Of a stretch of DNA of 5,216 nt, positions 1-5,064 are shown in pieces. Within the stretch, counting starts at the first letter, position 1. The number at the start of each line of letters is the position of its first letter. The position numbers and the translations under genes are program-made. The notes beneath the pieces were generated by a model. It did no database searches. It saw nothing but the letters and a program-made list of their open reading frames with translations, and was not told the origin of the DNA. Source of the stretch: Chloroflexota bacterium (GTDB lineage Bacteria > Chloroflexota > Anaerolineae > Anaerolineales > DRKV01); contig DRKV01000084.1 in NCBI GenBank assembly GCA_011051635.1, positions 1-5,216 of the forward strand, written 5' to 3'.

Positions 1-128
1 ACATCGGCCTCCAGCAATGCCAGGCGCACCTCGCGCATGGCGGCGTCCACGTCGCGCTCGGAGAGTTTGCCGCGGCGGCGCAAATTGGTGAAGACGGTAT
101 CCAGGCGTTGGGTCAGGTTCTCAAACAC
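1..128 (-). CDS. ffh: Signal recognition particle protein Ffh, N-terminal 42 codons (partial)
   Basis: Read leftward from a GTG at 128-126, the frame begins MFENLTQRLDTVFTNL and continues through RGKLSERDV and AMREVRLALLEADV before the window ends. This matches the start of the Ffh N domain, whose family signature is MF-x-NL-x-x-RL followed by REVR-x-ALLEADV. Ffh is the GTPase of the signal recognition particle. With 4.5S RNA it binds signal sequences of nascent membrane proteins and delivers ribosomes to FtsY at the membrane. Only the first part of the four-helix N domain is visible; the G and M domains lie outside. A purine-rich AAAGGA on the minus strand (about 145-140) lies 11-12 nt before the GTG and is a plausible, slightly distant ribosome binding site. 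Transcription probably starts near 221 from the promoter listed separately, giving a leader of about 90 nt. The gene is divergent from rnpB. Confidence 0.93.
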   Translation of the reverse strand, partial: MFENLTQRLDTVFTNLRRRGKLSERDVDAAMREVRLALLEAD

Positions 129-194
129 GTGCTGCGCTTTCCTTTTAGAACATTTTTACCGGAATTGAGATAATACCACAAATAGCACAAGAAA

Positions 195-212
195 GCCTGG
201 CTTGCGCCAGGC
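195..212 (-). promoter_or_regulatory. Hairpin with GCAA tetraloop in the ffh leader
   Basis: GCCTGGC (195-201) and GCCAGGC (206-212) form a perfect 7-bp stem. Read on the minus strand the loop is GCAA, a GNRA-type stable tetraloop, and the stem is followed by TTTCTTGT. It would sit about 9 nt after the predicted ffh transcription start. It could be a 5' stabilising stem, a weak attenuator, or a terminator for antisense transcription entering from the right. The T-tract is interrupted, so strong termination is doubtful. The structure is seen in the sequence; the role is inference. Confidence 0.5.
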
Positions 213-227
213 AATCTACAGCCCCAA

Positions 228-256
228 ATTTTAGCCGCAAGCAGGGAAATGGTCAA
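228..256 (-). promoter_or_regulatory. Sigma-70-type promoter for ffh
   Basis: On the minus strand TTGACC (256-251) is followed after exactly 17 bp by TAAAAT (233-228). This is a good match to the housekeeping -35/-10 consensus, pointing towards ffh with a predicted start near 221. Its -35 box is separated by only 3 bp (257-259) from the -35 box of the opposite rnpB promoter. Confidence 0.7.
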
Positions 257-259
257 GGT

Positions 260-288
260 TTGACAAGCATCGGACGAACAGGTATGAT
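260..288 (+). promoter_or_regulatory. Sigma-70-type promoter for rnpB
   Basis: TTGACA (260-265) is a perfect -35 box. After a 17-bp spacer comes TATGAT (283-288), one base from the -10 consensus. Seven bases further on, G295 coincides with the first base that can pair in helix P1 of RNase P RNA, so the predicted start agrees with the predicted 5' end. A near-consensus promoter suits an abundant stable RNA. Confidence 0.88.
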
Positions 289-294
289 GCAAGT

Positions 295-754
295 GTCTCA
301 GGTTGGCCGGGCGGTCGCGGCGCGGTCTGTGCCGCGTCGAGGAAAGTCCGCACTCCACAGGGCACGACGCCGGGGAAATCCCGGGAGGGGGTAACCTCTC
401 GGACAGGGCCACAGAAACAGACTGCCGGGGGCAGGGACTGGGGAACAGGGAACAGGAACTAGGGAACAGGGACTAGGGAACAGGGAACAGGTTTCCCTCT
501 CCCCTCCTCTCTAACCCAATCCCTAATCCCTAATCCCTGGTAATGGTGAAAAGGTGGTGTAAGAGACCACCGGCGCGGGTGGTAACATCCGCGGCCAGGC
601 AACCCCCGTCGGGAGCAAGGCCAAGCAGGAACGAAGCCCTTCGGGGCGGGAGGCGGCCCGTCTCCCTTGAGTTCCGGGTAGGCTGCCCAGAGAGATGACC
701 GCCCAGGGGAGTTTCCTCCCTGGACAGAATGCGGCTTACAGGCCGACCTGAGAC
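295..754 (+). ncRNA. rnpB: RNase P RNA (M1-type catalytic RNA), type A-like
   Basis: This is the ribozyme that removes 5' leaders from pre-tRNAs, working with the small protein RnpA. The hallmark GAGGAAAGTCCGCACTCC lies at about 339-356 and the 3' hallmark ACAGAATGCGGCTTA at 724-738. Together they form P4: AAG 344-346 with CTT 735-737, a bulged U at 347, and CCGCA 348-352 with TGCGG 730-734. P1 is long: 295-308 pairs with 741-754, all 14 bp including one G-U. P3 is CGCGGC 317-322 with GCCGCG 331-336. GGGC 360-363 can pair with GCCC 656-659 in the P17 loop; this P6 pairing points to type A architecture. GGT at 677-679, inside GGGTAGGCTGC, is the element that pairs with the tRNA CCA end. Other conserved pieces are ACAGAAACAGACTGCC (about 411-426), GGTGAAAAGG and GGAGCAAGGCCAAGCAGG. 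At about 460 nt the RNA is longer than the 377-nt E. coli RNA, mainly because of the P12 repeat insertion. No U-rich intrinsic terminator follows. Confidence 0.97.
434..540 (+). repeat. Heptameric tandem repeats forming an expanded helix P12 inside rnpB
   Basis: Positions 434-489 are eight consecutive 7-nt units of the form GGGAACA (variants GGGACTG, GGAACTA, GGGACTA), plus GG. Positions 492-540 are seven pyrimidine-rich 7-nt units ending in TCCCTAA, TCCCTAA, TCCCTGG. The two arms are roughly complementary. Blocks 432-437/534-539, 440-444/527-531 and 447-451/520-524 pair in register, separated by small A/C internal loops. The inner half is purine against pyrimidine and can pair in several registers. 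The position corresponds to P12, between the strand carrying ACAGAAACAGACTGCC and GGTGAAAAGGTGGTG. By established knowledge, short tandem repeats lengthen P12 of RNase P RNA in heterocyst-forming cyanobacteria and are dispensable for catalysis in vitro; this looks like an independent case. Four GGG runs at 462-485 with 4-nt loops could alternatively form an RNA quadruplex. Confidence 0.9.
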
Positions 755-905
755 TCCTCTCGGAAATTTTCCCGGCTTGAGAGGGGGATACCCATGTTTT
801 GGGAGAAGCGGCCAATCCACGTTTTCACTGATGCAAAAGCAGCCTCCCGGAGGCGGAGGGGATATTGCAACAGGTCGGGGCAGGTGGATACATTGTGTTC
901 CTCAA

Positions 906-937
906 CGCAAGGCCGCAAAGGCGCAGAGTCGCCGAGA
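906..937 (+). repeat. Short octamer repeat, CGCAAAGG/CGCAGAGT type
   Basis: Four adjacent 8-nt units are visible: CGCAAGGC, CGCAAAGG, CGCAGAGT and CGCCGAGA. Each starts with CGC and has a purine-rich tail. They are degenerate, and the period (8) differs from the heptads elsewhere in this window. They probably represent another low-complexity intergenic repeat class; no function is evident. Confidence 0.5.
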
Positions 938-1081
938 AAATGCCAGACACCGGGCTGAAAACAAAAAATCATGCGAGGGGGTTTACCCTTACAATTCCGA
1001 AATCCCGTTCGCGGCAAAAGGATGATACAGTTTCGCTATCAAAAAACAGTGGCTCCCGCTTGTTCCATCATCTATCACGGA

Positions 1082-1086
1082 AAGGA
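1082..1086 (+). promoter_or_regulatory. Ribosome binding site fixing the acyl carrier protein start
   Basis: AAGGA lies 9 nt before the ATG at 1096. It is the only clear Shine-Dalgarno sequence in the operon part of the window. It decides in favour of the 84-aa protein over the longer open frame upstream. Confidence 0.75.
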
Positions 1087-1095
1087 TTTCTCTGC

Positions 1096-1350
1096 ATGGA
1101 CGCCATCTTGTCCCAAATTCGCCAATACATCGCCGAAAACATTCTCTTCGAGGACGCTTATCCCTACCCTGACGAAACCTCCTTCCTTGATGAAGGCATC
1201 GTGGATTCCATGAACGTCCTCGAACTGGTCTCCTTCGTCGAAGAGCATTTCGGCATCCCCGTAGCCGACGAGGACATCACGCCGGAAAATTTCGACTCGG
1301 TAGCCAGAATGGCCGCCTACGTCCAGGCGCATCTCGTCCCCGTGCATTAG
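1096..1350 (+). CDS. Stand-alone acyl carrier protein
   Basis: This 84-aa acidic protein has the size and four-helix pattern of an acyl carrier protein. The phosphopantetheine attachment motif is DEGIVDSMNVLELV, with Ser38 in the D-S-M triad as the expected modified residue. It is followed by the helix II-like LVSFVEEHFGIPVADEDITPE and a final helix around FDSVARMAAYV. Such proteins carry acyl or aminoacyl groups as thioesters in the cytoplasm. The DSM triad (rather than the DSL of housekeeping AcpP) and the neighbours suggest a dedicated carrier for a specialised pathway. The ATG at 1096 is chosen because it has AAGGA at the right distance and gives a normal family length. The AMP-forming ligase starts 13 nt after its stop, so the two are almost certainly co-transcribed and probably act as a pair. 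The physiological cargo is unknown. Confidence 0.9.
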   Translation: MDAILSQIRQYIAENILFEDAYPYPDETSFLDEGIVDSMNVLELVSFVEEHFGIPVADEDITPENFDSVARMAAYVQAHLVPVH

Positions 1351-1363
1351 CCGCAGGCAACTC

Positions 1364-2905
1364 GTGAACCGTCTGCTGCACGACTTCCTGGAGGCCCATG
1401 CCGACCGCCAGCCGGATAAAACCGCGCTGGTGTGCGGCGCGTCCCGGCTAACCTACGCCCAGGTAGAAGCCCAGGCCAACCGGCTGGCGCACGCCCTGCG
1501 GGAGAACGGTCTGCAACGCGGCGACCGTGTCGTGCTCTATCTGCCCAACAGCGTGGAACTGGCGGCGGGCATTTTTGGGGTGCTGAAAGCCGGCGGGGTC
1601 TTCGTGGTGGTCAACCACACCACCAAAGCGGGCAAACTGGCCTACATCCTGCGGGATTGCGGGGCGCAGGCCCTCATCACGGGGGGAAGGCAGAGCCGCG
1701 AAGCGGAGGAATCCCTGCGGGTGAACGCGGGAACGGCACTCCCCCAAACGCTGGTACTGACTTCCGGGAAAACGCCAGCCGCCCCAAAGGGAGTCCGCAC
1801 CCTGCGCTGGGAGGCCATCCAGCAGGAATATCCGGCAACGCGCCCCCCTCACGTCAACATTGACCTGGATTTGGCCTGCCTGGTGTACACCTCCGGCTCC
1901 ACCGGCGACCCCAAAGGGGTGATGGAAGGGCACGATAACGCGGTCTTTGCGGCGCAATCCATCATCGAGTACCTGGGCAATCGCCCCGAGGACATCGTTT
2001 TCAACGCCCTGCCGCTTTCCTTCGATTACGGGCTGTACCAGTGGCTGATGGTGACGATTTTCGGCGGGACGCTGGTGCTGGAACGCAGTTTCGCCTTCCC
2101 CGCCGCGGCGCTGAAGAAGATGGCCGCCGAGCGGGTGACCGGTTTCCCCGGCGTGCCGACCATCTTCGCCGTCCTGCTGGAGATGGATTTGTCGCCCTAC
2201 GACCTTTCGCGCCTGCGCTACATCACCAACACCGCCGCGGCCCTGCCGCCCAGCCACATCACCGCCCTGCGGAAGAAGTTCCCGCAAGCCGCGCTATTTT
2301 CCATGTACGGCCTGACGGAGACCAAGCGCACCCTTTACCTGCCGCCCGACCAACTGGACGTGCGCCCCGCCTCGGTGGGCATCCCCATTCCCGGCACGGA
2401 GGCCTGGCTGGAGGACGAACAGGGCAACCGTCTGCCCCCCGGCTCCACGGGCGAACTTGTGGTACGCGGCCGCCACGTGATGCGCGGCTACTGGAACAAG
2501 CCCGAAGCCACCGCCCGCCGCTACCGCCCCGGCCCGACCCCCGGAGAGCGCCTGTGCTACACCGACGACCTGTTCCGGCAGGACGAGGAGGGTTACTTCT
2601 ACTTTCTTTCCCGCATGGACGACATCATCAAGAGCCGCGGCGAGAAGGTACCGCCCAAGGAAGTCGAAACCGTGCTCTACGCTCTGCCCGGCGTGCGCGA
2701 AGCCCTGGTGGTGGGCGTCCCCGACCCGCTGCTGGGGGAGGCCATCAAGGCGTACATCGCCAGCGACGACCCCAACCTGACCGAGACCGAGGTGCTGCGC
2801 CACTGCCGCGCCCACCTGGAAGATTTCATGGTCCCCCAAAGCGTGGAATTCCGCGATGCCCTGCCGCGCACTTCGTCCGGGAAGTTGACGCGGAAAGGGT
2901 TGTAG
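1364..2905 (+). CDS. AMP-forming acyl-CoA/acyl-ACP ligase (ANL superfamily)
   Basis: This 513-aa protein activates a carboxylic acid with ATP to an acyl-adenylate and then transfers it to a thiol, either CoA or the adjacent carrier protein. The motifs are complete: the P-loop-like YTSGSTGDPKG at residues 175-185, SMYGLTET at 313-320, YTDDLF with Asp402 in place of the usual TGD aspartate context, the hinge SRMDDIIKSRGEKV at 416-429, and the C-terminal PRTSSGKLTRK with catalytic Lys507. The stretch LPLSFDYGLYQ, ITNTAAALP and NRLPPGSTGELVVRG strongly recalls the ligases found with exosortase A/PEP-CTERM and polysaccharide loci (from memory of the family, not searched). The start is a GTG with a weak AGG 6 nt upstream, so translation may be coupled to the carrier gene 13 nt before. 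The substrate cannot be predicted. The length is normal and there is no sign of damage. Confidence 0.92.
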   Translation: MNRLLHDFLEAHADRQPDKTALVCGASRLTYAQVEAQANRLAHALRENGLQRGDRVVLYLPNSVELAAGIFGVLKAGGVFVVVNHTTKAGKLAYILRDCGAQALITGGRQSREAEESLRVNAGTALPQTLVLTSGKTPAAPKGVRTLRWEAIQQEYPATRPPHVNIDLDLACLVYTSGSTGDPKGVMEGHDNAVFAAQSIIEYLGNRPEDIVFNALPLSFDYGLYQWLMVTIFGGTLVLERSFAFPAAALKKMAAERVTGFPGVPTIFAVLLEMDLSPYDLSRLRYITNTAAALPPSHITALRKKFPQAALFSMYGLTETKRTLYLPPDQLDVRPASVGIPIPGTEAWLEDEQGNRLPPGSTGELVVRGRHVMRGYWNKPEATARRYRPGPTPGERLCYTDDLFRQDEEGYFYFLSRMDDIIKSRGEKVPPKEVETVLYALPGVREALVVGVPDPLLGEAIKAYIASDDPNLTETEVLRHCRAHLEDFMVPQSVEFRDALPRTSSGKLTRKGL

Positions 2906-2911
2906 GCGTGG

Positions 2912-2995
2912 CACGTATCACGTATCACGTGTCATGTACCACGTGGCACTTGACACCTGACACGTGACACTTGGCACTTGACACCTGACACTTCC
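2912..2995 (+). repeat. Twelve 7-nt tandem repeats filling the ligase-amidotransferase spacer
   Basis: Starting 6 nt after the ligase stop codon, twelve consecutive units keep an exact 7-nt period. Examples are CACGTAT, CACGTGT, CATGTAC, CACTTGA, CACCTGA and CACGTGA. Every unit begins with CA, and most contain a CANNTG core, so the tract is rich in small palindromes such as CCACGTGG (2939-2946). It ends 3 nt before the ATG of the next gene. A 14-nt stretch, TCACGTATCACGTG (2918-2931), recurs identically at 4965-4978 in the next spacer. No terminator or ribosome binding site is recognisable inside it. Confidence 0.93.
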
Positions 2996-2998
2996 CCC

Positions 2999-4960
2999 AT
3001 GTGCGGAATCACCGGAATCCTCAACCTCGCTCCCGCCGCTCCGCCCGATGAAGGCGTTTTACGGCAAATGCTCGCCATGCTGCGCCACCGCGGGCCGGAC
3101 GAATTCGGCTTGTACCTGGATGCACACGCCGGGCTGGGCAGCGCGCGGCTGAGCATCATTGACTTGAGCGGCGGGCAGCAGCCCATCGGCAACGAGGACG
3201 AGAGCCAGTGGATTGTCTTCAACGGCGAGATTTTCAATTACATCGAACTGCGCCCCGAACTGGAGCGCCGCGGTCACCGCTTCCGCACCCACAGCGATAC
3301 CGAAGTCATCCTCCACCTGTACGAAGAATACGGCCCGGACTGCCTGCACCGCCTCAACGGGCAGTTCGCCATCGCCATCTGGGATAACCGCAAGCGGGAA
3401 CTCTTCCTGGCCCGCGACCGGGTGGGCATCCGCCCGCTGTTTTACGCCGAGCGGGAGGGCCGCCTGCTGTTCGGCTCCGAAGTCAAATCCATGCTGGCGC
3501 ACCCCGCCCTGGAGGCCCGCCTGCGCCCCGAGACCCTGGCGCAGGTCTTCACCTACTGGAGCGTCCAGCCGCCCGACACGGTTTTCAAAGGCGTTTTCAC
3601 CCTGCCGCCCGGCGCGTATCTCCTGGCGCGGGAGGGGCGCATCCGCATCGAACGCTATTGGGAACCGGATTACACCCCCGAAACGCCGCGCCGCAGGCCG
3701 CAGGAGTACATCGAGGAACTGGAATCCCTGCTGGTGGATGCCGCCGTCATCCGTCTGCGCGCCGACGTGCCCGTGGGGGCGTATCTGAGCGGCGGGCTGG
3801 ATTCTTCCCTGACCACGGCGATTATCCGCAAACACACCGGCAACCGCCTGGAAACCTTCTCGATTGCCTTCGACGACCCCGAATTCGACGAGAGCGCCTT
3901 CCAGGGGCGCATGGCCGCTCAACTGGGAACCGAGCACCACGTCACCCGCGCCGCCCACGCCGACATCGGGCGCGTCTTCCCTGAGGTCATCTGGCACGCC
4001 GAAACCCCCATCCTGCGCACCAGCCCGGCCCCCATGTACCTGCTCTCCGCTCTGGTACAGCGGCACAGTCTGAAGGTAGTGCTCACCGGCGAGGGGGCGG
4101 ATGAAGTCTTCGGCGGCTACAACATCTTTCGCGAGGCCCTCGTGCGCCGCTTCTGGGCCAGGAACCCCGCCTCCGAACTGCGCCCTCTCCTCCTGCGCCG
4201 CCTGTACCCCAACATCGCCCGCCTGCAGGATAACAGCGAAGCCTACCTGCGGGCTTTTTTCCGCAAGGGATTGACGGAGACGGATTCCCCCTGGTATTCG
4301 CACCGCATCCGCTGGGGGAACGCCCCCCGTTTGCTGCGCTTCCTGGCCCGGACTCCCCCGCGGGGGGCTGCCGACCCCGAAAAAGTGGTGCCCCTCCCGA
4401 AGGGATTCCGCCAATGGCCCCCCCTGGGGCAGGCGCAATACCTGGAGGTCGCCACCTTCCTCTCGCCTTACCTGCTCTCTTCCCAGGGAGACCGCCCCGG
4501 CATGGCGCACTCCATCGAAGGGCGCTTCCCTTTCCTGGATTACCGCATCGTGGAATTCGGCAACCGCCTGCCGCCGGATTTGAAAGTCTACGGCCTGATA
4601 GAAAAATGGATTTTGAAGCAGGTGGGACGCCGTTACCTGCCTCCGGAAATCTGGCAGCGCCCCAAGCGCCCCTACCGCGCCCCCATCCAGGCCAGTTTTT
4701 GCGGCGCGGCCACCCCCGAATACCTGCCCTCCCTGCTCTCGGAGGCCGCCCTGCGCGAGACGGGGCTATTCAAACCCCGCGCCGTGGCGCACCTGTGGGA
4801 GAAGGCCAACCGGCAAACCCGCCTGGGCGAAGTGGAAGAAATGGCCCTGGTCGGCATCATCTCCGCCCAATTGACTTATCACCATTTCGTCAAGGATTTC
4901 TCCCGCCGCCTCAGCGACCTGCGCCCCGCCGACCGCGTCAAAGTAGTGCGCGTTCGATGA
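2999..4960 (+). CDS. Glutamine-dependent asparagine synthetase-like amidotransferase
   Basis: This 653-aa two-domain enzyme hydrolyses glutamine in its N-terminal Ntn domain and channels ammonia to an adenylated carboxylate in its C-terminal domain. The start MCGITGIL puts the nucleophile Cys2 at the mature N-terminus. Further glutaminase residues are Arg50 (SARLSIIDLS), RGPDE at 31-35, NGEI at 75-78 and Asp100 in SDTEV. The synthetase domain has the PP-loop SGGLDSS at 264-270, EGADEVFGGY at 365-374, SIEGRFPFLD at 505-514 and RPKRPYRAPI at 554-563. The last motif differs from the RxKxGF-type motif of classical AsnB and resembles the variant seen in amidotransferases of specialised polysaccharide, exosortase-associated or natural-product loci (from memory). 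An in-frame TTG at 2978 would bury Cys2, so the ATG at 2999 is chosen. There is no Shine-Dalgarno site; repeats lie directly upstream. Its neighbours suggest it amidates an acid activated by the ligase. Ordinary asparagine synthesis cannot be excluded. Confidence 0.93.
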   Translation: MCGITGILNLAPAAPPDEGVLRQMLAMLRHRGPDEFGLYLDAHAGLGSARLSIIDLSGGQQPIGNEDESQWIVFNGEIFNYIELRPELERRGHRFRTHSDTEVILHLYEEYGPDCLHRLNGQFAIAIWDNRKRELFLARDRVGIRPLFYAEREGRLLFGSEVKSMLAHPALEARLRPETLAQVFTYWSVQPPDTVFKGVFTLPPGAYLLAREGRIRIERYWEPDYTPETPRRRPQEYIEELESLLVDAAVIRLRADVPVGAYLSGGLDSSLTTAIIRKHTGNRLETFSIAFDDPEFDESAFQGRMAAQLGTEHHVTRAAHADIGRVFPEVIWHAETPILRTSPAPMYLLSALVQRHSLKVVLTGEGADEVFGGYNIFREALVRRFWARNPASELRPLLLRRLYPNIARLQDNSEAYLRAFFRKGLTETDSPWYSHRIRWGNAPRLLRFLARTPPRGAADPEKVVPLPKGFRQWPPLGQAQYLEVATFLSPYLLSSQGDRPGMAHSIEGRFPFLDYRIVEFGNRLPPDLKVYGLIEKWILKQVGRRYLPPEIWQRPKRPYRAPIQASFCGAATPEYLPSLLSEAALRETGLFKPRAVAHLWEKANRQTRLGEVEEMALVGIISAQLTYHHFVKDFSRRLSDLRPADRVKVVRVR

Positions 4961-5064
4961 CGTGTCACGTATCACGTGCGACGTGCGGCGTGCGGGGTGC
5001 GCGGTGCGACGTGCGCTCCCCTACCCCCGCAACTCCCTAACCCGCAACCCCTAACCCGCAACCC
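4960..5064 (+). repeat. Fifteen 7-nt tandem repeats filling the amidotransferase-nadE spacer
   Basis: From the last base of the amidotransferase stop codon to the base before the next ATG, the whole 105-nt spacer divides into 15 heptads. The first eight are of the ACGTGCG type (ACGTGTC, ACGTATC, GCGTGCG, CGGTGCG). Three transitional units follow (CTCCCCT, ACCCCCG, CAACTCC). The last four alternate CTAACCC and GCAACCC. The first class matches the repeats at 2912-2995, sharing a 14-nt identical stretch. The second class is a permutation of the CCCTAA-type units in the rnpB P12 arm. On the minus strand the last four units give four GGG runs with 4-nt loops, a possible G-quadruplex abutting the start codon. 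Confidence 0.93.

Larger units (their letters stand above)
755..1095. other. Intergenic region between rnpB and the acyl carrier protein gene, no gene seen
   Basis: No reading frame here has a recognisable product. The frame of the downstream carrier protein stays open back to a TTG at 865, but that segment has no ribosome site and no resemblance to the family. Possible structures are a 6-bp stem CCTCTC (756-761) with GAGAGG (779-784) just after rnpB, and GCCTC/GAGGC around 842-854. Neither has a T-tract, so neither is a convincing intrinsic terminator. The operon promoter should lie here or read through from rnpB. TACAAT at 990-995 resembles a -10 box but has no recognisable -35 partner. The octamer repeat and the carrier-gene ribosome site are listed separately. 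Confidence 0.6.

Noticed and set aside
170..175. TATTAT on the minus strand as an alternative ffh -10 box
   Set aside because: No -35-like sequence lies at the right distance, while the TTGACC/TAAAAT pair further upstream is clearly better.
434..540. CRISPR array or insertion sequence as the origin of the rnpB insert
   Set aside because: Units are 7 nt with no spacers of constant length, there is no target-site duplication, and no transposase is present.
756..784. Intrinsic terminator for rnpB
   Set aside because: A CCTCTC/GAGAGG stem exists, but it encloses a 17-nt loop and is followed by GGGGATA rather than a T-tract.
990..995. TACAAT as the -10 box of a promoter for the carrier-ligase operon
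   Set aside because: No acceptable -35 box lies 16-18 bp upstream and there is no extended -10, so it is not listed as a promoter.
459..1025. Open frames on both strands across rnpB and the region after it
   Set aside because: They overlap conserved RNase P RNA and repeats, have proline/arginine-rich translations typical of chance frames in GC-rich DNA, and lack ribosome sites.
865..1095. N-terminal extension of the carrier protein frame, beginning at a TTG
   Set aside because: It adds 77 residues unlike any carrier protein, has no ribosome site, and covers the octamer repeat. The ATG at 1096 has AAGGA and gives the normal length.
1448..2287. Long minus-strand frame opposite the ligase, and similar frames opposite the amidotransferase (3059-4510)
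   Set aside because: These are antisense shadows of strongly conserved coding sequence in GC-rich DNA; their translations show no family motif.
2978..2998. TTG start seven codons upstream for the amidotransferase
   Set aside because: It would place residues before Cys2, which must be N-terminal for the glutaminase nucleophile, and the codons fall inside the heptad array.
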